Positions 35,449 to 43,660 of a stretch of DNA of 45,712 nucleotides are shown piece after piece. Origin of the DNA: Candidatus Thioglobus plumae (GTDB lineage: Bacteria > Pseudomonadota > Gammaproteobacteria > PS1 > Pseudothioglobaceae); the NCBI GenBank assembly GCA_910595815.1, contig CAJVCM010000005.1, positions 1 through 45,712 of the forward strand, written 5' to 3'. Position numbers and translations under genes: made by a program. The stretch's first letter is position 1. Each line of letters begins with the position of its first letter. A model generated the notes under the pieces. It did not search any database, was not told the origin of the DNA, and saw nothing but the letters and a program-made list of their open reading frames with translations.

Positions 35449-35790
35449 GAAGTTGGTCGGATGGTCGCTGGAAGGTTTGCCTTTCAGAGGAAAGTCCGGG
35501 CTCCAAAGAGCAAAGTGCTAGCTAACAGCTAGGTATGGTGACATAACGGAAAGTGCTGCAGAGATTTAAACCGCCTATTTCGATAGGTAAGGGTGAGAAG
35601 GTGCGGTAAGAGCGCACCGCGCGTTTGGTGACAACCGTGGCAAGGTAAACCCCACTTGGAGCAAGCTCAAATAGGCTACCATTGGTGCGGCTCGCACAAG
35701 GTAGCGGGTAGAGTGCTAAAGCGTTTTGGCAACAATGCGCGTAGATGAATGACTATCTATTACAGAACCCGGCTTATAGACCAACTTCAC
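35449..35790 (+). ncRNA. rnpB: RNase P RNA (type A)
   Basis: The catalytic RNA of RNase P, which trims tRNA 5' leaders. GAAGTTGGTC at the 5' end pairs with GACCAACTTC at the 3' end (helix P1). The invariant block GAGGAAAGTCCGGGCTCC is at 35487-35504, GTGCGGTAAGAGCGCACCG at about 35601-35619, AGATGAATGACT near 35744 and ACAGAACCCGGCTTATAG at 35762-35779. The size (about 342 nt) and order fit gammaproteobacterial type A RNA. The 3' end could differ by a few bases; a T-rich run follows. Confidence 0.97.
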
Positions 35791-35803
35791 TTTTATTTAT
35801 ATT

Positions 35804-35820
35804 TGTTATAGAATGGTCTT
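35804..35820 (+). promoter_or_regulatory. Extended -10 promoter abutting the 93-aa gene (likely leaderless)
   Basis: TGT followed by TATAGA (35807-35812) is an extended -10 placed exactly 8 nt before ATG 35821, with no Shine-Dalgarno between. The arrangement equals that of trpE and rsxE and predicts an mRNA starting at the AUG. The gene could also be reached by read-through from rnpB. Confidence 0.5.
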
Positions 35821-36102
35821 ATGAAAAGAATTCTAAAACAAATTACCCTACTTATTACTCTAGGTATATCTAGTAGTGTTGTTGCAGACAAAGAAATCTT
35901 GTATTCTGATAAAAATATCACCATTTATACGGATAATACCATTACTTACACTGGCAAGAAAACCGTGCCAGTATTTAAACCTTCAAGCGCCTGGGTGGAA
36001 GAAGACTACTTTACTCAGCAAGAAAAATATTGTGAAGTAGATTCTAAGTACGTTGACAAGCTTAAGAAAAGCTTAAATGCTAAGACTAAAGCGCAACAAT
36101 AA
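35821..36102 (+). CDS. Small exported protein of unknown function
   Basis: A 93-aa protein with a clear signal peptide (MKRILKQITLLITLGISSSVVA, cleavage after VVA). The mature part is about 70 residues, with alternating Thr/Ile/Tyr strands (NITIYTDNTITYTGKKTVP) followed by a charged C-terminal tail; it has one cysteine (KYCEVD). I do not recognise a family. It starts 30 bp after rnpB, appears to have its own extended -10, and ends 2 bp before the end of prmC on the other strand. Confidence 0.72.
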   Translation: MKRILKQITLLITLGISSSVVADKEILYSDKNITIYTDNTITYTGKKTVPVFKPSSAWVEEDYFTQQEKYCEVDSKYVDKLKKSLNAKTKAQQ

Positions 36103-36104
36103 AT

Positions 36105-36890
36105 CTATTTAATTTGAGCAAGAACTGCGCGGTCATTGCCGTTGTAGTCTTTAAAAGCTTTAACATTATGAAATGCTTTATTCAATAATTTTGTAATTTG
36201 CTGCTGCTGGTTATAGCCGTGTTCAAGTAGCAAATAACCACCCTTATTAAGGTGTTTAGGTGCATCATTAATAATAATGCGAATATCGTTCAGCCCATCT
36301 TCACCAGATACTAGTGCTGTTTGTGGTTCGTAAGTAAGGTCTGTTAAGTAAGCATCATTCTCTTCGATATAGGGCGGGTTAGAAACGATAAAATCAAAGG
36401 TTTCATTGGTTACAGCATCAAACCAATTACCTTGAGTAAAGTTAATGTTAGTTGTTGCATTGATTTTGGCTATATTAAGCGCCGCTTGAGAAAAGTCTGT
36501 TGCACTAACTTTCCAACGCGGATTTATGTCGGCCAGAGTGACGGCAATGATGCCACTGCCGGTGCCTAAATCTAACACTTGGTACTTTTGATTTTTATTG
36601 AGTAAATCAAGCGTGATATCAATTAATAGCTCAGTTTCTGGACGTGGAATTAAAGTGTCTTTTGTGACTTTGAAATCAAGATGATAGAAACCTTTTTTAC
36701 CACTAAGGTAGGCAAAAGGCACACCTTGTTCACGTTGTTGAATAAAGTTTGTGAGTTGCTGTTGTTGCTTGTCATTTAAAGTGTAATCATTTTGCACGTA
36801 AAGTTCAGTGTTAGATTTTCCTAATACTAAAGACAAAAGTGGCGCGATATCAATCGCACCACTTTTAAGGTAATCACCAACAGTATTCAA
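36105..36890 (-). CDS. prmC: Release factor glutamine methyltransferase
   Basis: A 261-aa SAM-dependent enzyme that methylates the glutamine of the GGQ motif in peptide release factors 1 and 2. The N-terminal helical domain contains the conserved block RPETELLIDITLDLL. The methyltransferase domain has SAM motif VLDLGTGSGIIAVTLA and the catalytic NPPYIEEND. The length is close to E. coli PrmC (277 aa). prfA and hemA, its usual neighbours, are absent; here it follows the rhodanese gene after 3 bp, which suggests one transcript from rsxE. Confidence 0.96.
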   Translation of the reverse strand: MNTVGDYLKSGAIDIAPLLSLVLGKSNTELYVQNDYTLNDKQQQQLTNFIQQREQGVPFAYLSGKKGFYHLDFKVTKDTLIPRPETELLIDITLDLLNKNQKYQVLDLGTGSGIIAVTLADINPRWKVSATDFSQAALNIAKINATTNINFTQGNWFDAVTNETFDFIVSNPPYIEENDAYLTDLTYEPQTALVSGEDGLNDIRIIINDAPKHLNKGGYLLLEHGYNQQQQITKLLNKAFHNVKAFKDYNGNDRAVLAQIK

Positions 36891-36893
36891 GGC

Positions 36894-37520
36894 TTATAAG
36901 TTAACGGTTTTTAAGCCTAGAGATTTCCAAGCATTCATACCGCCACGGTAGTATTTAATTTTTGCAGCAGGATAACCATAACTTAATAATGCTTTAATAG
37001 CAGCCGGTGTTTGACCGCACCAAATGCCATTACAGTACATAACTAAGGTTTTGGCGTATGAAAAATCATATACATCGTCCACTTGAACGCCAAGCTGATC
37101 TTCCATGATCTCTAACGCCTTTTCTTTGTTTTTGAATCTTGTATAAGGGATGTTGACCGCTGTTGGAATACCGCCTGAAATTACTGGCCAGTTAGGTGTG
37201 CGTGTATCAATCACTAAAATTGTGTCGTCACCAGCTGATCTTTGTTTGACATATTCGATGACATCAAGTTCACCAACTGTTTCAACAGCGTGCGGTGCAA
37301 ACGGATGCATTTTTTGAATTTTTCCACGCGTGGTTTTTACATAAAAACTGGAGATTTCATTGTCTCGATCTTGGTCTCTTTGTAACTTAATAACTTCACC
37401 TTGGTGGTTTATATCTATTGAAACTACACCCGGTGAAATAAACACCTCTTTGGTCACTTCTCCTTCGGCATTTGCGCCTAGTGCCAATAAGCTGGCAAGT
37501 AATACGATTAATTTTTTCAT
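36894..37520 (-). CDS. Periplasmic rhodanese-like protein
   Basis: A 208-aa protein with a signal peptide (MKKLIVLLASLLALGANA), then an N-terminal region of about 80 residues of unknown fold and a rhodanese domain (about 83-205). The active loop is MYCNGIWCGQTP, with Cys163 as the likely sulfur-carrying cysteine and Cys168 as a second thiol; YRGGMNAWKSLG is the usual C-terminal rhodanese block. It may move sulfane sulfur in the periplasm, consistent with the sox genes, but the substrate is unknown. It sits 14 bp after rsxE and 3 bp before prmC. GAGGAG precedes the ATG. Confidence 0.88.
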   Translation of the reverse strand: MKKLIVLLASLLALGANAEGEVTKEVFISPGVVSIDINHQGEVIKLQRDQDRDNEISSFYVKTTRGKIQKMHPFAPHAVETVGELDVIEYVKQRSAGDDTILVIDTRTPNWPVISGGIPTAVNIPYTRFKNKEKALEIMEDQLGVQVDDVYDFSYAKTLVMYCNGIWCGQTPAAIKALLSYGYPAAKIKYYRGGMNAWKSLGLKTVNL

Positions 37521-37534
37521 TTCCTCTCCTCTAT

Positions 37535-38230
37535 TTATAAATGATTAGCAACAGCTACTGTTGATTTTTGACTGGGTTGTACTGATTTTTTAGCTTCAGC
37601 AGTTTTTAAATCAATTAGATTTTTAACTGCGACAATCAGCCCTAAACCAATAAATGCCCCCGGGGGTAAGATTGCCAATAATGTGCCTTGGTAATCTTCA
37701 AACACAGTGATACTCAATGTATCACCTAAACTACCGAGTAGCAAGCTAGATTGTTCGAACAAAGTGCCGGAGCCTATTAACTCGCGCATTGCACCCAGTA
37801 TGATCAGCACCACTGAAAAGCCAATACCCATCATTAGCCCATCAAGCGCTGATTTACCCCAAGTGTTTTTACTGGCAAAAGCTTCAGCTCTACCTAAGAT
37901 GGCGCAGTTGGTTACAATTAAAGGCACAAAAATACCCAGTATTAAATACAAATCATAAAAATAAGATTGCATTGTTAGTTCAACAATGGTGACGAAAGAA
38001 GCGATTAGCAGAACAAAGATAGGGATGCGTACCTCTTTTGAAATGTGATGACGAAAGATGGAAATCGTTGTATTTGAAGCGATCAAGACAAAGGTTGTGG
38101 CTAGGCCAAGAGCAATAGAGTTGACCACATTGTTGGTTACTGCTAGTAGTGGGCACAAACCTAAAAGTGCAACAAGTGCTTGGTTGTTGTTCCACAAGCC
38201 ATTTTTCGCAATTTTGATGTAATCGTCCAT
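37535..38230 (-). CDS. rsxE: Electron transport complex subunit RsxE/RnfE
   Basis: A 231-aa membrane protein with about six helices, the same length as E. coli RsxE. It is one of the membrane subunits of the Rnf/Rsx ion-pumping oxidoreductase (ferredoxin/NADH linked). Family blocks are NGLWNNNQALVALLGLCPLLAVT, VPLIVTNCAILGRAEAFASK and LPPGAFIGLGLIVAVKNLID. No other rnf subunit gene is in the window; normally it ends an rnfABCDGE operon. Its start codon and an extended -10 lie within a 41-bp palindrome. It is followed by rhodanese and prmC. Confidence 0.93.
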   Translation of the reverse strand: MDDYIKIAKNGLWNNNQALVALLGLCPLLAVTNNVVNSIALGLATTFVLIASNTTISIFRHHISKEVRIPIFVLLIASFVTIVELTMQSYFYDLYLILGIFVPLIVTNCAILGRAEAFASKNTWGKSALDGLMMGIGFSVVLIILGAMRELIGSGTLFEQSSLLLGSLGDTLSITVFEDYQGTLLAILPPGAFIGLGLIVAVKNLIDLKTAEAKKSVQPSQKSTVAVANHL

Positions 38231-38262
38231 AGAGCTTGATTATATCAATCTCTATGGACGAT
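38222..38262. repeat. 41-bp palindrome over the rsxE promoter and start codon
   Basis: The arms ATCGTCCATAGAG (38222-38234) and CTCTATGGACGAT (38250-38262) are perfect 13-bp inverted copies. Inside them, TTGAT (38236-38240) and ATCAA (38244-38248) form a second inverted pair, so all but one base pair match up to a 3-nt centre. The left arm includes the rsxE ATG (38228-38230, minus strand), and the centre contains its extended -10. It could be an operator or, in a read-through RNA from clpB, a hairpin hiding the start codon. Confidence 0.9.
38231..38247 (-). promoter_or_regulatory. Extended -10 promoter abutting rsxE (likely leaderless)
   Basis: On the minus strand TGATATAAT (38247 down to 38239) is a perfect extended -10 (TGnTATAAT). 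Eight bases separate it from the rsxE ATG, and no Shine-Dalgarno lies between, so the transcript should begin at or beside the AUG. No -35 match is evident at normal spacing. Confidence 0.6.
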
Positions 38263-38276
38263 AAAGGTTTGTCTAC

Positions 38277-40835
38277 TTAAGAAAAGACAATCTCATTATT
38301 CTCAGTATTGGCGTGGATGGTTGAGCCAGGCAAAAACTCGCCAGATAAAATCTTTTGAGACAATGGATTCTCTAGCAATTGTTGAATCGTGCGTTTCAGT
38401 GGTCTTGCACCAAATACTGGATCGTAACCTCTATCTACAATTAATGTCATCGCTTGATCACTGAGTGTTAATTTAAGATCAAGGTCGGATAGACGTGATT
38501 GCAGGATTTCAATTTGAATCTTGGCGATGCCTTTGATTTGGTCTTTCCCAAGACTATTGAAAGTAACGATTTCATCGATACGGTTAACAAATTCAGGTCG
38601 GAAATGCTCACCCACTAATTGAGTGAGTTCTGCACTCATATCCTTGCCTGGGTTCTCTTGAATTAAGTGCGAGCCTAAATTCGAGGTCATGACAATCACG
38701 GTATTTTTAAAATCAACCGTGCGACCTTGACCGTCAGTTAATCGGCCATCGTCCAATACTTGCAATAGTACGTTAAATACATCTGGATGGGCTTTTTCGA
38801 TTTCATCTAATAGAATGATTGAATACGGCTTGCGTCGTACTGCTTCAGTCAGTACACCACCTTGTTCATAACCTACATAACCAGGAGGTGCGCCAATCAA
38901 ACGAGAAACAGAATGTTTTTCCATGAATTCACTCATATCCACACGCACAATAGCTTGTTCAGTGTCAAACAAGAAGTCTGCCAAAGCTTTAGTTAGTTCG
39001 GTTTTACCCACACCTGTTGGACCCATAAATAAGAACGATCCATCTGGTCTGTTTGGATCAGATAGGCCGGCGCGTGATCGACGAACCGCATCAGATATGA
39101 CTTTAACCGCTTTATCTTGGCCTACTAACCGCTTGTGAATGATACTTTCCATTTGCAATAGTTTGTCTTTTTCACCTTCCATCATTTTATCTACAGGGAT
39201 GCCTGTCCATCTAGCCACAATTTCAGCAATTTCATCTTCAGTGACCTTGTTTCTTAATAGGGTCATTTCTTCAACATCCGCACTTTCTGCTTGCGATATT
39301 TTATCTTCCAATGTTGGAATAATGCCATATTGCAACTCACTCATTTTGGCTAAATCATTATTACGATGTGCATTTTCAAGGTCTATTTTGGCCTGTTCTA
39401 ATTCCTCTTTAAGGTGCGCATCACCTTGAACAACCAGTTTTTCTCTTTTCCAAACTTCATCAAAATCAGCATATTCTTTTTCTAAATTTTTAATGACCTC
39501 TTTCAGTTCTTTTAGACGCTCTTTAGACGCTTTATCTTTTTCTTTTTTTAGTGCCATTTTTTCAATTTTTAATTGCACCAATTTACGATCAAGCTTGTCC
39601 ATTGATTCTGGCTTTGAGTCAAGTTCCATACGAATTTGAGATGCCGCTTCGTCGATTAAATCAATCGCCTTATCAGGCAATTGTCTGTCGGTAATGTAGC
39701 GAGTCGAGTAAGTTACTGCTGCAATAATGGCAGGATCGGTAATTTCCACACCATGGTGTACTTCGTATTTTTCCTTCAATCCACGCAAAATTGCAACCGT
39801 GTCTTCCTGTGTCGGCTCATCGATCAATACTTTTTGAAAACGACGCTCCATAGCTGAGTCTTTTTCAATGTATTGGCGATACTCATCTAACGTGGTTGCA
39901 CCCATGCAATGTAAATCGCCACGTGCTAATGCTGGTTTAAGCATGTTTCCGGCATCCATAGAGCCTTCGCCTTTTCCTGCGCCCATCATGGTGTGCAATT
40001 CATCGATAAATAAGATCACTTGGCCATTTTCTGCTTCCAAGTCTTTTAGTACAGCCTTCATTCTTTCTTCGAATTCACCTTTATATTTTGCACCTGCAAC
40101 TAGAGCTGCCATATCAAGAGACAATAAGCGCTTACCTTTAACACCTTCAGGCACTTCATTATTAACAATACGTTGTGCTAAGCCTTCAGCGATGGCCGTT
40201 TTTCCGACACCCGGTTCACCAATGAGTACCGGGTTGTTTTTGGTACGACGTTGTAGCACTTGAATAGCGCGACGAATTTCACCATCACGACCAATCACTG
40301 GGTCAAGTTTCCCCAGACTCGCAAGTTCGGTTAAATCAGTTGTGTATTTATTAAGTGCATCTCTTTGTGTTTCTGCATTTTGATCATTCACAGTTTCGCC
40401 TCCTCTCAGGTTTTCAATCATGGTTGTGAGTTGTGTTTCATTTATACCATGCTTTTTTAATAGTTGGGTTGTTGCATCATTGCCTTTGATGATAGCCAAT
40501 AAAAATAACTCGGTAGTGAGATAGCTATCCCCTCGATCGATAGCCAATTTATCAGTCTGATTCAATAGACGTAATAAATTTTGCGAAATATTAATATCAC
40601 CCGTTGGATTGCCCAACGAAGCCAACTGATTCACTTGCGTCTTAATATCAGACTTTAATCTGGAAAAGTCTGTTGAGCATTGAGATAAAAGGCTGCTGAC
40701 CGTGCTAGATGAATCACTGATCATTGCGCTCAGCACGTGCAAGGATTCAATCACACTGTGGTTAAAGCCATTAGCAAGCGATTGAGCATTAGCTAAATCT
40801 TGCTGAAATTGAGCCGTTAATTTATTAATATCCAT
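38277..40835 (-). CDS. clpB: Disaggregating chaperone ClpB
   Basis: An 852-aa Hsp100 ATPase (E. coli 857) that threads aggregated proteins with DnaK. Order of parts: N-domain (1-150), first ATPase with GEPGVGKTAIAEG, coiled-coil middle domain (about 400-525, rich in Lys/Glu), second ATPase with GPTGVGKTELTKAL, and the C-terminal block DPVFGARPLKRTIQ. Pore-loop AKYKGEF and GYVGYEQGG are present; there is no ClpP-binding loop. A heat-shock-type promoter lies upstream. No obvious terminator separates it from rsxE, 46 bp downstream. Confidence 0.98.
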   Translation of the reverse strand: MDINKLTAQFQQDLANAQSLANGFNHSVIESLHVLSAMISDSSSTVSSLLSQCSTDFSRLKSDIKTQVNQLASLGNPTGDINISQNLLRLLNQTDKLAIDRGDSYLTTELFLLAIIKGNDATTQLLKKHGINETQLTTMIENLRGGETVNDQNAETQRDALNKYTTDLTELASLGKLDPVIGRDGEIRRAIQVLQRRTKNNPVLIGEPGVGKTAIAEGLAQRIVNNEVPEGVKGKRLLSLDMAALVAGAKYKGEFEERMKAVLKDLEAENGQVILFIDELHTMMGAGKGEGSMDAGNMLKPALARGDLHCMGATTLDEYRQYIEKDSAMERRFQKVLIDEPTQEDTVAILRGLKEKYEVHHGVEITDPAIIAAVTYSTRYITDRQLPDKAIDLIDEAASQIRMELDSKPESMDKLDRKLVQLKIEKMALKKEKDKASKERLKELKEVIKNLEKEYADFDEVWKREKLVVQGDAHLKEELEQAKIDLENAHRNNDLAKMSELQYGIIPTLEDKISQAESADVEEMTLLRNKVTEDEIAEIVARWTGIPVDKMMEGEKDKLLQMESIIHKRLVGQDKAVKVISDAVRRSRAGLSDPNRPDGSFLFMGPTGVGKTELTKALADFLFDTEQAIVRVDMSEFMEKHSVSRLIGAPPGYVGYEQGGVLTEAVRRKPYSIILLDEIEKAHPDVFNVLLQVLDDGRLTDGQGRTVDFKNTVIVMTSNLGSHLIQENPGKDMSAELTQLVGEHFRPEFVNRIDEIVTFNSLGKDQIKGIAKIQIEILQSRLSDLDLKLTLSDQAMTLIVDRGYDPVFGARPLKRTIQQLLENPLSQKILSGEFLPGSTIHANTENNEIVFS

Positions 40836-40872
40836 GCACTATTTTGATGTTTTTTTGTTAAGTTACTATCTA

Positions 40873-40900
40873 TCTATGGGATGATATGACGATATTCAAG
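40873..40900 (-). promoter_or_regulatory. Sigma32-type heat-shock promoter of clpB
   Basis: On the minus strand CTTGAA (40900-40895) is followed after 14 bp by CCCATAGA (40880-40873). This agrees well with the RpoH consensus CTTGAA and CCCCATNT at 13-17-bp spacing. The clpB ATG lies 37 bp farther on. The -35 part is within 20 bp of the trmL ATG on the other strand, so the two divergent promoters overlap. Confidence 0.75.
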
Positions 40901-40917
40901 GTCATAAATAAAATATT

Positions 40918-41370
40918 ATGTTAAATTTAGTATTGTTTGAGCCAGAGATTCCTAATAACACCGGAAGTTTGATTCGCCTAAGTGCCAACATGGGTGCGAG
41001 CCTACATTTAATTAAACCCTTTGGTTTTGAAATTACAGACAAACGCCTGAGACGAGCGGGGCTTGACTACAAAGAGTTGGCGCAGGTCTATGAGTATGAG
41101 AATTTTGAAGATTATTTACTCAAGGCCAAGCCAAATAGACTGTATGCAGTGAGCTCTAAAGTATCTACTAGCTATGCTGACGTTAATTATCAAAGTGGTG
41201 ATTCATTTTTATTTGGTCCAGAGACACGAGGCCTCCCCCAAGAAATACTCGATCAATATCCAGGCATTACTTTACCAATGCAAGCAGGTTCTCGCAGTTT
41301 AAATTTATCTAATTGTGTTTCAATTGTGGCGTACGAGGCTTGGCGTCAGCTTAGTTTTGTTAAATTATAA
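40918..41370 (+). CDS. trmL: tRNA (cytidine/uridine-34-2'-O)-methyltransferase
   Basis: A 150-aa SPOUT-family enzyme that methylates the ribose of wobble base 34 in leucine tRNAs. Conserved parts are FEPEIPNNTGSLIRLSANMGASLHLI at the start, LRRAGLDY, and the trefoil-knot SAM site LFGPETRGLP and LNLSNCVSIVAYEAWRQ. The length is near E. coli TrmL (157 aa). There is no ribosome site upstream; an A/T-rich hexamer lies 7-9 nt before the ATG. The last 25 bp overlap the end of fmt on the opposite strand. Confidence 0.96.
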   Translation: MLNLVLFEPEIPNNTGSLIRLSANMGASLHLIKPFGFEITDKRLRRAGLDYKELAQVYEYENFEDYLLKAKPNRLYAVSSKVSTSYADVNYQSGDSFLFGPETRGLPQEILDQYPGITLPMQAGSRSLNLSNCVSIVAYEAWRQLSFVKL

Positions 41371-42275
41371 GCGTTAGTAAAATCTTTAATATTAGCGATT
41401 TTCTTGCCGGCTAATTGTACTTGTTCCAGGCTTAATGCACTGTCACCCGTGGCAATGATACAAACCCCTTTGCCGTATTTAATGACTTCACCAGGTTCTG
41501 CATCATAGGCAAGATCTATAACGGAAGCAGATAAAACACGCAAAACTTTGTCCTCAAATTTGTCACTTTGTGCATGTGCTTGAGCAATGGGGTAGGGGTT
41601 AAACGCCCTAATTTTTTGGTTGATTTGGACGGCACTCTGCGACCAATCAATCCAAGCTTCATCTTTGCTGAGTTTTTTGGCATAGGTGATACCGGCTTCA
41701 TCTTGAACAGTAGGCGTGAGTCGTTCAAGATTTTCAAGTGCCTCGATAATACCTTGTGCACCAAGAATGGCTAATTTATCATGTAGAGATTGCGCTGTGT
41801 CAGACTCGGTAATGGCGCAAGTTTTTTCTAGCAAAATGTCACCGGTATCTAGCCCTTCATTCATTTGCATGATGCCAATGCCAGTTTGCTTGTCACCGTC
41901 TAGAATTGCGCGTTGAATTGGGGCTGCGCCACGCCAGCGCGGTAGCAATGATGCATGTATGTTGAGACATCCGTATTTAGGTGTTTCTAATACGATTTTA
42001 GGTAAGAGTTGCCCATAGGCTACCACCACCATGATATCTGCATTAAGGCTGGCTAAGGTTTGCTGTGCAGCTTCATGTTTTAAGCTTTCAGGTTGAAAGA
42101 CAGCCAGATTGTGTTCTAATGCTTTTTCTTTTACTGGGCAAGAGGTGAGTATACGACCACGACCTTTGGGTCTATCTGGCTGACAATAAACACCTTTAAT
42201 ATCGTGCCCTGCATTAATGAGTGATTCTAGAATGCCAACAGAAAAATCAGGCGTGCCTGCAAATACAATACGCAT
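41346..42275 (-). CDS. fmt: Methionyl-tRNA formyltransferase
   Basis: A 309-aa enzyme that formylates initiator Met-tRNA. The N-terminal domain has MRIVFAGTPDFSVGILE and the catalytic set NIHASLLPRWRGAAPI (Asn and His) with GLDTGDIL (Asp). The C-terminal tRNA-binding domain starts near KLSKDEAWIDW and contains IRAFNPYPIA. Length is as in E. coli (315 aa). Its usual partner def is absent. The start overlaps the argH stop by one base (TAATG), so translation is probably coupled. Confidence 0.97.
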   Translation of the reverse strand: MRIVFAGTPDFSVGILESLINAGHDIKGVYCQPDRPKGRGRILTSCPVKEKALEHNLAVFQPESLKHEAAQQTLASLNADIMVVVAYGQLLPKIVLETPKYGCLNIHASLLPRWRGAAPIQRAILDGDKQTGIGIMQMNEGLDTGDILLEKTCAITESDTAQSLHDKLAILGAQGIIEALENLERLTPTVQDEAGITYAKKLSKDEAWIDWSQSAVQINQKIRAFNPYPIAQAHAQSDKFEDKVLRVLSASVIDLAYDAEPGEVIKYGKGVCIIATGDSALSLEQVQLAGKKIANIKDFTNAYNLTKLS

Positions 42276-43660
42276 TATTTTAGTATTTGACGCGCCTCTT
42301 TAATTGCAGCTTTAACTTGGTTGGGTGCAGTTCCACCTAAGTGATCACGCGCACAAAGAGAACCTTCTAAAGATAGTATATCAAACACATCATTTTCAAT
42401 GCGATCATCAAAAGCCTGTAGTTCCTCTAAGCTTAACTCACTAAGATCTTTTTGGTGTTCAATACCATAAGACACAGATTGCCCAACCACTTCATGTGCA
42501 TCACGGAAAGGCAAACCTTTCTTGACCAAATAGTCTGCAAGATCAGTCGCTGTGGTATAACCTTTTTTAGTTGAGTTATACATATTATCACGCTTGGTTT
42601 CAATGGTTGGCACCATGTCAGCAAACACGCGCAAACAAGCCTTAAGTGTATCAACTGTGTCAAATAGTGGCTCTTTGTCTTCTTGGTTGTCTTTATTGTA
42701 GGCGAGTGGCTGTGACTTCATAATGGTTAATAATGAAGTAAGGTTGCCATACACACGGCCGGTTTTTCCACGGACCAATTCTGGTACATCAGGATTTTTC
42801 TTCTGCGGCATAATTGATGAGCCCGTACAGAAGCTATCTGGTAGTTCGATAAAATCAAACTGCGCACTTGACCAAAGAATCAACTCTTCTGAAAAACGAG
42901 ACAAGTGCATCATAATAACGCTTGCCGCAGACAAGAACTCAATGGCAAAATCTCGATCACTAACACCGTCAAGTGAGTTGGTACAAATACGCTCAAAACC
43001 TAATAGCTCTGCCGTACGTTCACGATTAATTGGGTAAGTTGTGCCTGCTAATGCGGCACTACCCAATGGCATTGAGTTCATGCGTTTACGGCAATCAACC
43101 AGACGTTCGGCATCACGTGATAGCATTTCAAAATAGGCCATCATATGGTGTCCAAAACTGACGGGTTGGGCAGCTTGTAAGTGAGTAAAGCCAGGCAAAA
43201 TAGTGCTTGCTTCTTTTTCAGCTAAGTCAAGTAGCGAAAATTGTAGGCGTTTAATTTCTGTATTAATCGTATCAACCTGATCACGTAGATATAAACGAAT
43301 ATCAGTGGCTACTTGATCATTACGTGAACGACCTGTGTGTAGTTTTTTGCCAGCATTGCCACAAATAGCAGTTAAACGAGATTCAATATTCATGTGCACA
43401 TCTTCTAGTGCGACTGACCACTCAAACTCACCCGAATCAATTTCATCTGAAATTTGGTTAAGGCCTGTAATAATCTGGTCTTTTTCTTCCGTAGTGAGAA
43501 TACCAACTTCACTCAGCATCGTTGCATGTGCGATTGATCCTTGAATATCATACGGAGCAAGGATTTTATCGAAAAACACCGAGGCGCCAAAAATCTTTAC
43601 GAATTCGTCAGTTGGTTCGCTAAAGCGTCCACCCCAAGATTGGTTAGTTTGTGTTGTCAT
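42275..43660 (-). CDS. argH: Argininosuccinate lyase
   Basis: A 461-aa enzyme that makes arginine and fumarate from argininosuccinate. It belongs to the fumarase/aspartase superfamily: signature GSSIMPQKKNPD (with the catalytic serine loop), plus TGRSRNDQVATDIRLYLRD and PGFTHLQAAQPVSFGHH, the latter with the catalytic histidine region. The N-terminal NQSWGGRFSEPTDEFV is typical. Size equals E. coli ArgH (457 aa). It lies between a thioredoxin-like gene (4-bp overlap) and fmt (1-bp overlap). Confidence 0.98.
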   Translation of the reverse strand: MTTQTNQSWGGRFSEPTDEFVKIFGASVFFDKILAPYDIQGSIAHATMLSEVGILTTEEKDQIITGLNQISDEIDSGEFEWSVALEDVHMNIESRLTAICGNAGKKLHTGRSRNDQVATDIRLYLRDQVDTINTEIKRLQFSLLDLAEKEASTILPGFTHLQAAQPVSFGHHMMAYFEMLSRDAERLVDCRKRMNSMPLGSAALAGTTYPINRERTAELLGFERICTNSLDGVSDRDFAIEFLSAASVIMMHLSRFSEELILWSSAQFDFIELPDSFCTGSSIMPQKKNPDVPELVRGKTGRVYGNLTSLLTIMKSQPLAYNKDNQEDKEPLFDTVDTLKACLRVFADMVPTIETKRDNMYNSTKKGYTTATDLADYLVKKGLPFRDAHEVVGQSVSYGIEHQKDLSELSLEELQAFDDRIENDVFDILSLEGSLCARDHLGGTAPNQVKAAIKEARQILK

